DNA from: Eubacteriales Family XIII. Incertae Sedis bacterium | GTDB lineage: Bacteria; Bacillota; Clostridia; Peptostreptococcales; Anaerovoracaceae | Length of the DNA stretch: 14,732 bases | Direction of reading: 5' to 3' | Assembly (NCBI GenBank): GCA_031272745.1 | Contig: JAISTF010000208.1 | Coordinates: 1-14,732 of the forward strand | Part shown: in pieces, positions 1 through 5,625 of the stretch | Position numbering within the stretch: position 1 is the first letter of the stretch | Layout of the letters: each line of letters opens with the position of its first letter | The notes under the pieces: generated by a model | Databases searched by the model: none | What the model was told of the DNA's origin: nothing | Seen by the model: the letters and a program-made list of their open reading frames with translations, nothing else | Translations under genes and position numbers: made by a program

Positions 1-781
1 GCCGCAGGTCGGAGTCGATGTTGATCTTGCACACCGCGCTCTTCGCCGCCTGCCGGAGCATGTCCTCGGGAATGCCGATCGCGTCGGGCATCGCGCCGCC
101 GTATTGGTTGATCTTCGCGACAAACTCGGGGATGACCGACGACGCGCCGTGCAGCACGATCGGGAAGCCCGGCAGACGCTTCGTGACCTCTTCGAGGATG
201 TCGAACCGCAGCTGCGGCTTGTGCCCCGGCTTGAATTTGTACGCCCCGTGCGACGTGCCGATCGCGATCGCGAGCGAATCGACGCCCGTCTTCTCGACGA
301 ATTCCTGCACCTGTGCGGGGTCCGTGTACGAATGCGACTCGACGTTCACGTCATCCTCGACGCCCGCGAGCTGCCCGAGCTCGCCCTCGACGACCACGCC
401 GTGCGCGTGCGCGTACTCGACGACCTGCCGCGTGACCGCGATGTTTTCCTCGAACGGCTTCGACGACCCGTCGATCATGACGCTCGTGAACCCGCCGTCG
501 ATGCAGCTCTTGCACGTCTCGAAGTCCGGACCGTGGTCGAGGTGCACGCAGATCGGCAGCCCCGTGTCCTCGAGCGCCGCGTCGATGAGCTTCATCAGAT
601 AGACGTGCTTCGCGTATTTGCGCGCGCCCGCCGACACCTGCAGGATGAGCGGCGCGTTCTCTTCCTGCGCCGCTTCCGTGATGCCCTGCACGATTTCCAT
701 ATTGTTCACGTTGAACGCGCCGATGGCATACCCGCCCGCGTACGCCTTCTCAAACATTTCCTTTGATGTGACCAGCGGCAT
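1..781 (-). CDS. fba: Class II fructose-bisphosphate aldolase (partial, 3' end outside window)
   Basis: This enzyme cleaves fructose 1,6-bisphosphate to dihydroxyacetone phosphate and glyceraldehyde 3-phosphate in glycolysis, in the cytoplasm. Reading the minus strand from the ATG at 781 gives a protein that opens MPLVTSKEMFEKAYAGGYAI and stays open to the window edge, so about 260 residues are present and only the C-terminal end is missing. Class II marks are visible: HLDHG at residues 80-84 (catalytic Asp82 and zinc-ligand His83), then GGFTSVMIDGS, GELGQLAG, IGTSHGAYKF and LHGASS, the last two carrying the other expected zinc-ligand histidines. A GAGGGA ribosome binding site sits just before the ATG. 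It lies 30 bases after the MltG-like gene on the same strand and probably shares its transcript. Tagatose-bisphosphate aldolase belongs to the same superfamily and cannot be strictly excluded, but the spacing of the motifs fits FBA best. Confidence 0.93.
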   Translation of the reverse strand, partial: MPLVTSKEMFEKAYAGGYAIGAFNVNNMEIVQGITEAAQEENAPLILQVSAGARKYAKHVYLMKLIDAALEDTGLPICVHLDHGPDFETCKSCIDGGFTSVMIDGSSKPFEENIAVTRQVVEYAHAHGVVVEGELGQLAGVEDDVNVESHSYTDPAQVQEFVEKTGVDSLAIAIGTSHGAYKFKPGHKPQLRFDILEEVTKRLPGFPIVLHGASSVIPEFVAKINQYGGAMPDAIGIPEDMLRQAAKSAVCKINIDSDLR

Positions 782-811
782 GATGTTCCCTCACTTTCTC
801 TATATGATCGC

Positions 812-1489
812 TTACGCTTTCCCTATTAGCTTATCAATTATCTGGTCGTGTGTCGACCCCTTTGCAATCTCAAAATCCCCGGCGAGCATCGACATCGCCG
901 CGTTGCGCTCGTCGACCCGCGCGAGAAACTCCTGCTTGTTCGAGATGAGTCCCGCCGCGAGCAGGTTGTCCGCGACCACGCTGGCCACGTCGCCCGAATG
1001 CACCGTGAACTTCACGACCTCGCCCGTGGCCGCCGGCGCCTCTTCCGCGCCTTCGCCGCCGTCCGCCGCCTCGCCGTCGCCTTCCGCGGCCGCCTCGCCG
1101 CCGCCGTCCGTCGCCACTTCGCCGCTCGTCACGCCGCCGCCGTCCGCCGGCTCTTGCGCTGCATCCGCACCCGACGCCTCGCTGTCCGCAGGGGCGACAT
1201 CCTGCTGCCCGCCCGCGCCCGCATCGGTGGAAGCGCCCGCATCCGCGCCCGTTATTCCCTCAGACGCGCCGGAGCCGAGATCCGCCTTCGGGATTTCAAA
1301 ATCGTCGTCTTCCGCGTCGCCATCGTCGATGAAAGGCAGCACGAGCGCGACAAATTTCTCCGTCCCCGTCTTCACGCCTTCGGGAAATTCGAGGATGACG
1401 CCCACGCGCCAGAAAATCACGCCGGCCGCGACCAAAATGATGAGGATCGCAATCAGCACGTCGCTCTTGTTGTACAAAAAATCGCGCAT
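812..1489 (-). CDS. Membrane-anchored MltG/YceG-like protein lacking the catalytic domain
   Basis: This 225-residue protein has a short cytoplasmic start, one membrane segment (about residues 11-31), a long acidic Ala/Gly/Asp/Glu-rich linker (about 55-155) and a C-terminal domain (about 157-225) that resembles the LysM-like N-terminal domain of endolytic transglycosylase MltG, with the run FTVHSGDVASVVADNLLAAG and the typical ending in which low-numbered modules prime a DKLIGK motif. Full-length MltG is about 330-380 residues and carries a catalytic Glu in a following domain; that domain is absent here, so the protein is probably not an active transglycosylase. Short versions of this kind are common in Clostridia and may bind peptidoglycan or a partner at the envelope. 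The GGGGGTGAG ribosome binding site precedes the ATG. It is the first gene before fba on the minus strand and is divergent from the Rrf2 regulator. Confidence 0.7.
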   Translation of the reverse strand: MRDFLYNKSDVLIAILIILVAAGVIFWRVGVILEFPEGVKTGTEKFVALVLPFIDDGDAEDDDFEIPKADLGSGASEGITGADAGASTDAGAGGQQDVAPADSEASGADAAQEPADGGGVTSGEVATDGGGEAAAEGDGEAADGGEGAEEAPAATGEVVKFTVHSGDVASVVADNLLAAGLISNKQEFLARVDERNAAMSMLAGDFEIAKGSTHDQIIDKLIGKA

Positions 1490-1527
1490 GGTCTCACCCC
1501 CTTCCTTCGTCGGCTTCCACGCAACTT

Positions 1528-1538
1528 CAAGTATAGCA
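1528..1538 (-). promoter_or_regulatory. Extended -10 promoter for the MltG-like gene and fba
   Basis: On the minus strand the sequence TGCTATACT (TATACT at 1535-1530) forms an extended -10 element about 40 bases before the MltG-like ATG at 1489. No clear -35 hexamer is seen, which is acceptable for an extended -10 promoter. This is inferred from sequence only. Confidence 0.45.
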
Positions 1539-1558
1539 AACCTGCGGCCCGCGGGATG

Positions 1559-1601
1559 TTGAGAGTTTGTTACAGATAGTATATACTATACATATGTTAT
1601 A
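1559..1601 (+). promoter_or_regulatory. Promoter and palindromic operator of the Rrf2 regulator gene
   Basis: TTGAGA at 1559-1564 and TATACT at 1582-1587 are separated by 17 bases and form a good sigma-A promoter for the regulator gene at 1628. The -10 box is inside a perfect 14-bp palindrome, ATAGTATATACTAT (1576-1589), followed by ACATATGT, itself a palindrome (1590-1597). A protein bound here would cover the -10 box and block RNA polymerase, so autorepression is likely. A closely similar dyad with the same flanking ATAACATAT string (here on the minus strand, 1600-1592) is found downstream of the -10 box of the MetY-like gene at 14181-14200. Confidence 0.68.
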
Positions 1602-1627
1602 GGTTTTTAGTAGAAAGGCGGGGCTTC

Positions 1628-2074
1628 ATGCGCATATCGGTGAAGGGGCGTTACGCGCTCGCGGCGGCGATCGTCATCGCGGACCGGCAGTCGTCGGGGG
1701 CGAACGTGACGGTCGGCAGCATCTCGGACGAACTCGGCATCTCGAAGATCTACCTCGAGCAGGTCTTCGCGCAACTGAAAAAAACCGGCGTGCTGACGTC
1801 GACGAAGGGGCCGAAGGGGGGCTACCAGTTCGCGCGGCCGATGACGGCCATCACGGCCTGGGACGTGCTGTCGTCGCTCGAAGCAAACCTCGCGGACAAG
1901 GCCGAGGACACGGTCGGCGACGCGGACCCCGGCATCGAAATGGCGCTGCGCGAAAAGGTCTACGACCCCGTGGACGCGGCCATCGCCGCCGCGCTCACCG
2001 CCATCACCGTGCAGGACCTGCACGACTACACCGTCTCCCAACGCGCCGACCAGTCGTTCATGATGGGGCTGTAA
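1628..2074 (+). CDS. Rrf2-family transcriptional regulator, CymR-like
   Basis: A 148-residue DNA-binding protein of the Rrf2 family. The N-terminal winged helix is clear: MRISVKGRYALAA at the start, a helix-turn-helix around residues 28-50 (ISDELGISKIYLEQVFAQLK), and the wing with the family motif GPKGGYQFARP at about 59-69. The length fits the family (130-165). It contains no cysteine at all, so it lacks the three Cys ligands used by iron-sulfur members such as IscR or NsrR; this points to the CymR-type branch, which in Bacillus regulates cysteine and methionine metabolism. An AAAGGCGGGG ribosome binding site precedes the ATG. Its own promoter overlaps a palindrome that is echoed upstream of the MetY-like gene in this window, supporting a sulfur-related role. 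Family assignment is firm; the CymR-like function is inferred. Confidence 0.9.
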   Translation: MRISVKGRYALAAAIVIADRQSSGANVTVGSISDELGISKIYLEQVFAQLKKTGVLTSTKGPKGGYQFARPMTAITAWDVLSSLEANLADKAEDTVGDADPGIEMALREKVYDPVDAAIAAALTAITVQDLHDYTVSQRADQSFMMGL

Positions 2075-2090
2075 GGAGGGGCAAGCGACA

Positions 2091-2176
2091 AGAAAAACCG
2101 CCCTGTATACGGGCGGTCTTGCTTTCAAAGAGGAGTGCTCCTTTGACTATCCTTTCGGAAAGCCCGGCCTCTCCTG
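2091..2176 (-). ncRNA. Predicted small structured RNA of about 85 nt
   Basis: On the minus strand a promoter (see 2182-2210) should start transcription near 2175. The predicted RNA contains CTTTCC-GAAA-GGATAG (a small GNRA-type hairpin), then a dyad with one bulge at 2146-2125 (TCAAAGGAG CA CTCCTCTTTGA), and ends in an intrinsic terminator at 2117-2097 followed by a T run. It has no ATG, so it is unlikely to code for a protein. Promoter, two folded elements and terminator in under 120 bases are what a small RNA gene looks like. It follows the orphan nuclease gene on the same strand (about 65 bases after its stop) and converges with the Rrf2 gene. The overall look recalls RNA antitoxins of Firmicute type I toxin-antitoxin loci, but no small hydrophobic toxin ORF was seen, so no family is claimed. 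Confidence 0.45.
2097..2117. terminator. Bidirectional intrinsic terminator
   Basis: The arms ACCGCCC (2097-2103) and GGGCGGT (2111-2117) pair perfectly around a 7-base loop. On the minus strand the stem is followed by TTTTTCTT, a good terminator tail for the predicted small RNA and any read-through from the nuclease gene. On the plus strand it follows the Rrf2 stop by 22 bases and is followed only by CTTGCTTT, so it is weaker in that direction. Confidence 0.7.
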
Positions 2177-2181
2177 CTGAT

Positions 2182-2210
2182 AATATATCACGCCAACGCG
2201 TCAAACGCAA
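2182..2210 (-). promoter_or_regulatory. Promoter of the predicted small RNA
   Basis: Minus strand: TTGCGT (2210-2205), a 17-base spacer, then TATATT (2187-2182) preceded directly by TGA, making an extended -10 element. It lies 30 bases beyond the stop of the nuclease gene, so it would fire an independent transcript that ends at the terminator at 2097-2117. Confidence 0.5.
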
Positions 2211-2239
2211 ATGTTTTTCACAAATCGAAATTTCTCAGT

Positions 2240-2641
2240 TCACGTACGAATTATCTCTACGATGCTCTCATTTTTTCGTATCATGATAATCCGATAGATT
2301 TTTTTCTTGATGATTATCTGTCTGCGGAGTTCTGCCTCAATCCAATCGTCCTTTAGCTTCGTGCGCCTTGTGTCGATGATGATGTTCGGGGACTGCTCTT
2401 TGGCAAGATCGAGGTTGTTTCTGATCGTCCTGCGCTTATCACCTTCGGGACTTTTCAATTCCCATTCGAGTGCATTCATGACGAAGTCCGGCGTGTGCAT
2501 TTTGTAGCCGCCAAGCGGCTTCAAGAATTCGATACGACAGTTGAAATGCCGCGCGAGTATCCAGGCGGCTGACACCTCATGATCTTCGGGTTGGGGTATG
2601 ATGCTTTGGGAGATGATTACTTCAGCCTTGTCCTTGCTCAT
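2240..2641 (-). CDS. Orphan PD-(D/E)XK nuclease-like protein, similar to CdiA C-terminal tRNase toxin domains
   Basis: A 133-residue protein that resembles the CdiA_C toxin domain (a tRNA-cleaving nuclease of contact-dependent inhibition systems). The nuclease signature is visible: Asp in TPDF (about residue 51), then the WELKSPEG run with the E-x-K pair (about 60-62), followed by a helix beginning RRTIRNNLDLAKEQSP and the strand NIIIDTRRTKL. It is a free-standing domain: no signal peptide, no membrane segment and no CdiA delivery region. The start at 2641 is preferred because an upstream in-frame ATG at 2734 lies inside the pilin terminator hairpin. There is no good ribosome binding site; TATAAT lies 7 bases before the ATG (2654-2649), suggesting a leaderless message. 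The gene is visibly AT-richer than its surroundings, suggesting acquisition by transfer. No immunity protein gene is adjacent. Confidence 0.62.
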   Translation of the reverse strand: MSKDKAEVIISQSIIPQPEDHEVSAAWILARHFNCRIEFLKPLGGYKMHTPDFVMNALEWELKSPEGDKRRTIRNNLDLAKEQSPNIIIDTRRTKLKDDWIEAELRRQIIIKKKIYRIIMIRKNESIVEIIRT

Positions 2642-2714
2642 GGATATGATTATACACGCTTCGTGCACGGCTGTCCTGCAAGAAGTGCGCACGAGCACGG
2701 GCGGGGATGCGAAA

Positions 2715-2732
2715 GGCGGCCCGAAGGCCGCC
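2715..2732. terminator. Intrinsic terminator after the pilin gene
   Basis: GGCGGCC (2715-2721) and GGCCGCC (2726-2732) form a perfect 7-bp stem with a 4-base loop. On the minus strand it is preceded by GGGGGAAAA and followed by TTTCGC, and it sits about 30 bases after the pilin stop at 2764. It separates the pilin transcript from the nuclease gene. Confidence 0.7.
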
Positions 2733-2763
2733 ATTTTCCCCCTATATGGTTGTTGTTGGTTTA

Positions 2764-3252
2764 TTAAGCATTAGGAACAACCGAGTAGCCCTTAACATTG
2801 TTATAAGTAACTACATATTTAGCTGTTGTGTAGACGAAATCTGTTAATGCATTGCCGTCATATTTGATTCTATTCACTTCAGGAAGCGTGGTATCATCAT
2901 CGTCGGTCAATTTTGAAACACCCATCAAATTGTTGATCTCAGTAGCAAACTTTACCTTTGACCCGGGAATCATGTCGGCATCCTTAAACCCACTCCCTGC
3001 ATTGTCGCCCATCACCTGGTCGCTACCATACGCGTCGCTCGCGATCTCCTGCAACGCCACCTGCACGTTCCGCGCCTCGCTCTGGGCCGCGCGGCTGTTC
3101 GCCTTGTCGATGTACCCTGTCAGCGCCGGAATCGCAATCGCGGCGAGGATCGCGAGGATGACGAGCACCACGATGACCTCGATGAGCGTAAAGCCCTTCT
3201 TCTTCCCTTCCTTGAGCGTCCTCATTCTCTTCTTCAGCATTTCCTTGAACAT
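2764..3252 (-). CDS. Type IV prepilin (major pilin-like)
   Basis: A 162-residue type IV pilin precursor. The class III leader is basic and ends KKKG at residues 17-20; cleavage is expected after Gly20, giving a mature protein that starts FTLIEVIVVLVILAILAAIA with the conserved Glu at mature position 5. A hydrophobic helix (about 21-45) and an amphipathic helix with DKANSRAAQSEARNVQVALQ follow, then a variable C-terminal domain without a clear disulfide loop (no Cys). The start at 3252 is chosen because AAGGAAGGG lies just before it; the longer frame reaching 3348 runs through an untranslated leader. It is divergent from the prepilin peptidase gene that should process it. The C-terminal half is much richer in A and T than the N-terminal half. 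Confidence 0.92.
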   Translation of the reverse strand: MFKEMLKKRMRTLKEGKKKGFTLIEVIVVLVILAILAAIAIPALTGYIDKANSRAAQSEARNVQVALQEIASDAYGSDQVMGDNAGSGFKDADMIPGSKVKFATEINNLMGVSKLTDDDDTTLPEVNRIKYDGNALTDFVYTTAKYVVTYNNVKGYSVVPNA

Positions 3253-3399
3253 TTTGTTTCCCTTCCTTTCGAAAACTTCCTTTGTCCTTCTCCCACAACA
3301 ACTTTTGTTTGGGGCCACGGTTTTTTGTTCTTTTTGTTTCCGTCGCAATTCCTATTTACCACCCAAACGGGATTTGAAACATGCTCGCGCAAAAAAATT

Positions 3400-3436
3400 T
3401 TCATGCTACATGAACCTTCCGATTCTATGTTAGAAT
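3400..3436. promoter_or_regulatory. Divergent pilin / prepilin peptidase control region with two dyads
   Basis: Between the two divergent genes are two perfect inverted repeats: TTCATG-CTA-CATGAA (3400-3414) and ATTCTA-TGT-TAGAAT (3422-3436). The right arm of the second is TAGAAT preceded by TGT, an extended -10 element for the prepilin peptidase gene whose ATG is 6 bases further on. The left arm gives the same hexamer on the minus strand toward the pilin gene, though no matching -35 was found there. Either dyad could be a regulator binding site; none is identified. Confidence 0.4.
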
Positions 3437-3442
3437 GGGTTC

Positions 3443-4261
3443 ATGTTGACATTCATCTACGCATTGGGCATCGTGTTTGCGTTTGTCGTCGGCGCCGCCG
3501 TCGGCTCGTTCCTCAACGTGCTCATCTACCGCATCCCGCGCGGGCTTGATTTCACGAAGGGCTTTTCGTTTTGCCCGTCCTGCGAGCACCGCCTTTACCC
3601 GCGCGACCTCGTGCCCGTCTTCTCGTATCTGCTGCTCGGGCGAAAATGCCGTTATTGCAAAACGCCCATCTCGCCGCGCTATATGGCCGTCGAGCTGCTC
3701 GGCGGGGCGCTCGGGGCGCTCTCGTGGTGCGCCTTCCTCGCGCCCGTCGGTTTCCTCCGGGACACGCTGGCGGGCGGCGGGAACACGTCCGCCGCGGTCG
3801 CCGCGTCCGCGCTGTATTTCGCCGCGCTCTGCATCCTCGTCGTGACCGCCTTCATCGACGCGGACACGATGGAAATCTACGACGGGACAAACATCGCGCT
3901 CGCGGTCTGCGGCGTGCTCGCGATCTTCGTCGGGCCGGACATGCCGCTGCGCACGCATCTGATCGGCATCGCCGCCGTCAGCGTGCCGCTGTTCGTCATC
4001 GCCTTCTTCGTCCAGGGCGCCTTCGGGCTCGGCGACGTGCTGCTCATGGCGGCGGCGGGGCTGTTCCTCGGCTGGCAGGGCGCGGTCGTGGCCGTCTTTG
4101 TCGGCATTCTCATCGGCGGTGGGCAGGGAGCATTCCTGTTATTGACCAAAAAGAAGGGGGGGAAGGAGCATTTCGCGTTCGGTCCGGCGCTGTGCGTGGG
4201 GATCGCGATCGCGATGTTTTTGTCTCAGCCGCTCATCGACTGGTATGTCGGGAAACTATGA
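3443..4261 (+). CDS. pilD: Prepilin peptidase / N-methyltransferase, A24 aspartic protease family
   Basis: An integral membrane enzyme of 272 residues that removes the leader of type IV prepilins and methylates the new N terminus. The N-terminal part has GSFLNVLIYRIPRG (about 21-34), typical of the methyltransferase domain, and two CxxC pairs that bind zinc (Cys44/Cys47 in FCPSC and Cys69/Cys72 in CRYC). The protease Asp residues are Asp139 in FIDADTMEIYDG and Asp198 in the GLGD motif (195-198). Several hydrophobic membrane segments follow. The start at 3443 opens MLTFIYALGI; there is no strong ribosome binding site and an extended -10 hexamer (3431-3436) ends 6 bases before the ATG, suggesting a leaderless mRNA. 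It is followed after 32 bases by the PilC gene and faces away from its likely substrate, the pilin. Confidence 0.95.
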   Translation: MLTFIYALGIVFAFVVGAAVGSFLNVLIYRIPRGLDFTKGFSFCPSCEHRLYPRDLVPVFSYLLLGRKCRYCKTPISPRYMAVELLGGALGALSWCAFLAPVGFLRDTLAGGGNTSAAVAASALYFAALCILVVTAFIDADTMEIYDGTNIALAVCGVLAIFVGPDMPLRTHLIGIAAVSVPLFVIAFFVQGAFGLGDVLLMAAAGLFLGWQGAVVAVFVGILIGGGQGAFLLLTKKKGGKEHFAFGPALCVGIAIAMFLSQPLIDWYVGKL

Positions 4262-4281
4262 TTGTTTCCTGATTTTTTGGG

Positions 4282-4287
4282 TATAAT
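4282..4287 (+). promoter_or_regulatory. -10 element directly upstream of pilC
   Basis: A perfect TATAAT at 4282-4287 ends 6 bases before the ATG of the PilC gene. A normal start of transcription would fall on or next to the start codon. The -35 region is weak (TGATTG at 4259-4264 with 17-base spacing). No ribosome binding site of AGGAGG type is seen in the 4288-4293 gap. Confidence 0.5.
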
Positions 4288-4293
4288 GAAAGT

Positions 4294-5493
4294 ATGCCAC
4301 TCTATGACTACAAAGCGGTAACGATGGACGGAAGGCGGGCCGGCGGGCGCATTGAAGCGCCGAACCCGGAGCAGCTCGCGGCCACTTTGCGCGGGTACGA
4401 CCTCTTCCTCATGGAGTCGCACGAGCACAAGGCGCTCGAACTGCCCGTGAAGCTGACGACGATCGAGATCGCGGATTTCTGCCGGCAGCTCGCGGCGATG
4501 CTCGGCAGCGGCATCACGCTCATCCGCGCGATGATGATCCTGTCGGAGCGCGACAACAAGCCGCATGTGAAGAAGATTTACGACGAACTCATCCTCGATT
4601 TGCAGCGCGGGTCGACGCTGTCGGAGGCGATGGCGTTGCGCGGGCGCGCGTTTCCGGAGCTGCTCATCAACATGATCCGCGCGGGCGAGCAGACGGGGCG
4701 CATGGACGTGACGGCGCAGAAGATGGCCGAGACGTATGACAAGGAGCACCGCCTGCACCAGAAGCTGAAGAGCGCGACGACGTATCCGATGATTCTCGTG
4801 GTGCTGATCATCGGCGTCGTGCTCGTGATCTTCACCTTTGTCATCCCGCAGTTCACGAGCATGTTCGAAAACATGGTGCTGCCGCTGCCGACGCGCATCG
4901 TCATGGGCATCAGCGATTTTTTGATCGCGGACGGGGTCTACCTTGTCATCGGCATCGTGGTTGCGGCGGCCGCGCTCGTGTACGTGTTCCGGCAGCCCGG
5001 ACCCAGGCGCGCGCTCGACCGCTTCAAGCTGAAGATTCCGAAGGTCGGCAAGCTGCTCGGCACGATTTACACGGCGCGTTTCGCGCGGACGCTCGCCTCG
5101 CTCTACGTGAGCGGCATCCCGATGATCCAGGCGCTCACGATCGCGCGCGACACGATTGGCAACAAATACATCGAATCGGAATTTGCGGGCGTGCTCGACG
5201 CGCTCGGCAACGGGCGCACGCTGTCGCAGGCCATCACGGACGTCGACGGTTTCGAGCCGAAGCTCAAATCGACGATCCTCATCGGCGAGGAGAGCGGCCG
5301 CTTGGAATACATGCTCGAATCCGTCGCCGACCAGTACGACTACGACAGCGAGATGGCGAGCCAGCGCATGGTGTCGATGATCGAGCCGATCCTCATCGTC
5401 GTCATGGCCGCCGTCGTCGGCATGGTCATCATCTCGGTGATGCTGCCGATCTACCAGCTGTACTCGGAAGTCGGCACGTCCGGCGGGATCTAA
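4294..5493 (+). CDS. pilC: Type II secretion / type IV pilus inner-membrane platform protein (PilC/GspF family)
   Basis: A 399-residue polytopic protein that forms the base platform on which the pilus assembly ATPase acts. It has the expected two repeated T2SSF domains: the first at about 68-190 (IEIADFCRQLAAMLGSGITL... and GRMDVTAQKMAETYDKEHRL), the second at about 265-395 (FARTLASLYVSGIPMIQAL... and a copy of the GE(Q/E)SGR motif, first GEQTGRM then GEESGRLE). Three membrane segments are seen at about 163-190, 205-230 and 362-388. The length is the family's usual one (about 400). It lies 32 bases after the prepilin peptidase stop. Pilus ATPase genes (PilB, PilT) and PilM/N/O are not in this window, so they must be encoded elsewhere or beyond it. 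Confidence 0.95.
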   Translation: MPLYDYKAVTMDGRRAGGRIEAPNPEQLAATLRGYDLFLMESHEHKALELPVKLTTIEIADFCRQLAAMLGSGITLIRAMMILSERDNKPHVKKIYDELILDLQRGSTLSEAMALRGRAFPELLINMIRAGEQTGRMDVTAQKMAETYDKEHRLHQKLKSATTYPMILVVLIIGVVLVIFTFVIPQFTSMFENMVLPLPTRIVMGISDFLIADGVYLVIGIVVAAAALVYVFRQPGPRRALDRFKLKIPKVGKLLGTIYTARFARTLASLYVSGIPMIQALTIARDTIGNKYIESEFAGVLDALGNGRTLSQAITDVDGFEPKLKSTILIGEESGRLEYMLESVADQYDYDSEMASQRMVSMIEPILIVVMAAVVGMVIISVMLPIYQLYSEVGTSGGI

Positions 5494-5531
5494 GAGGCAA
5501 AAAATCAGTCATACCACAATAACGGAAATTC

Positions 5532-5571
5532 TGCGCGCGCTGTATAGCCGTGTAATGCGGCGCGCATTTTT
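5532..5571 (+). terminator. Likely terminator after pilC
   Basis: TGCGCGC (5532-5538) pairs with GCGCGCA (5560-5566) across a 21-base loop, followed by TTTTT (5567-5571). It is about 40 bases after the pilC stop. The loop is longer than usual, so efficiency is uncertain. Confidence 0.55.
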
Positions 5572-5576
5572 GGGGT

Positions 5577-5582
5577 TATAAT
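5577..5582 (+). promoter_or_regulatory. -10 element for the OmpA-domain lipoprotein gene
   Basis: TATAAT at 5577-5582 lies directly after the pilC terminator and 43 bases before the lipoprotein ATG. No convincing -35 hexamer is seen at the usual distance. Unlike pilC, this transcript would have a leader with a GGAGAG ribosome binding site (about 5612-5617). Confidence 0.5.
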
Positions 5583-5625
5583 AAGCATACGGAGTCACTG
5601 GGACAAAACTTTTGGAGAGTGTGTC

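Noticed and set aside
2642..2734. N-terminal extension of the nuclease gene to an ATG at 2734
   Set aside because: The extension begins in the pilin terminator hairpin and crosses the -10 element; the ATG at 2641 gives a protein that fits the family domain.
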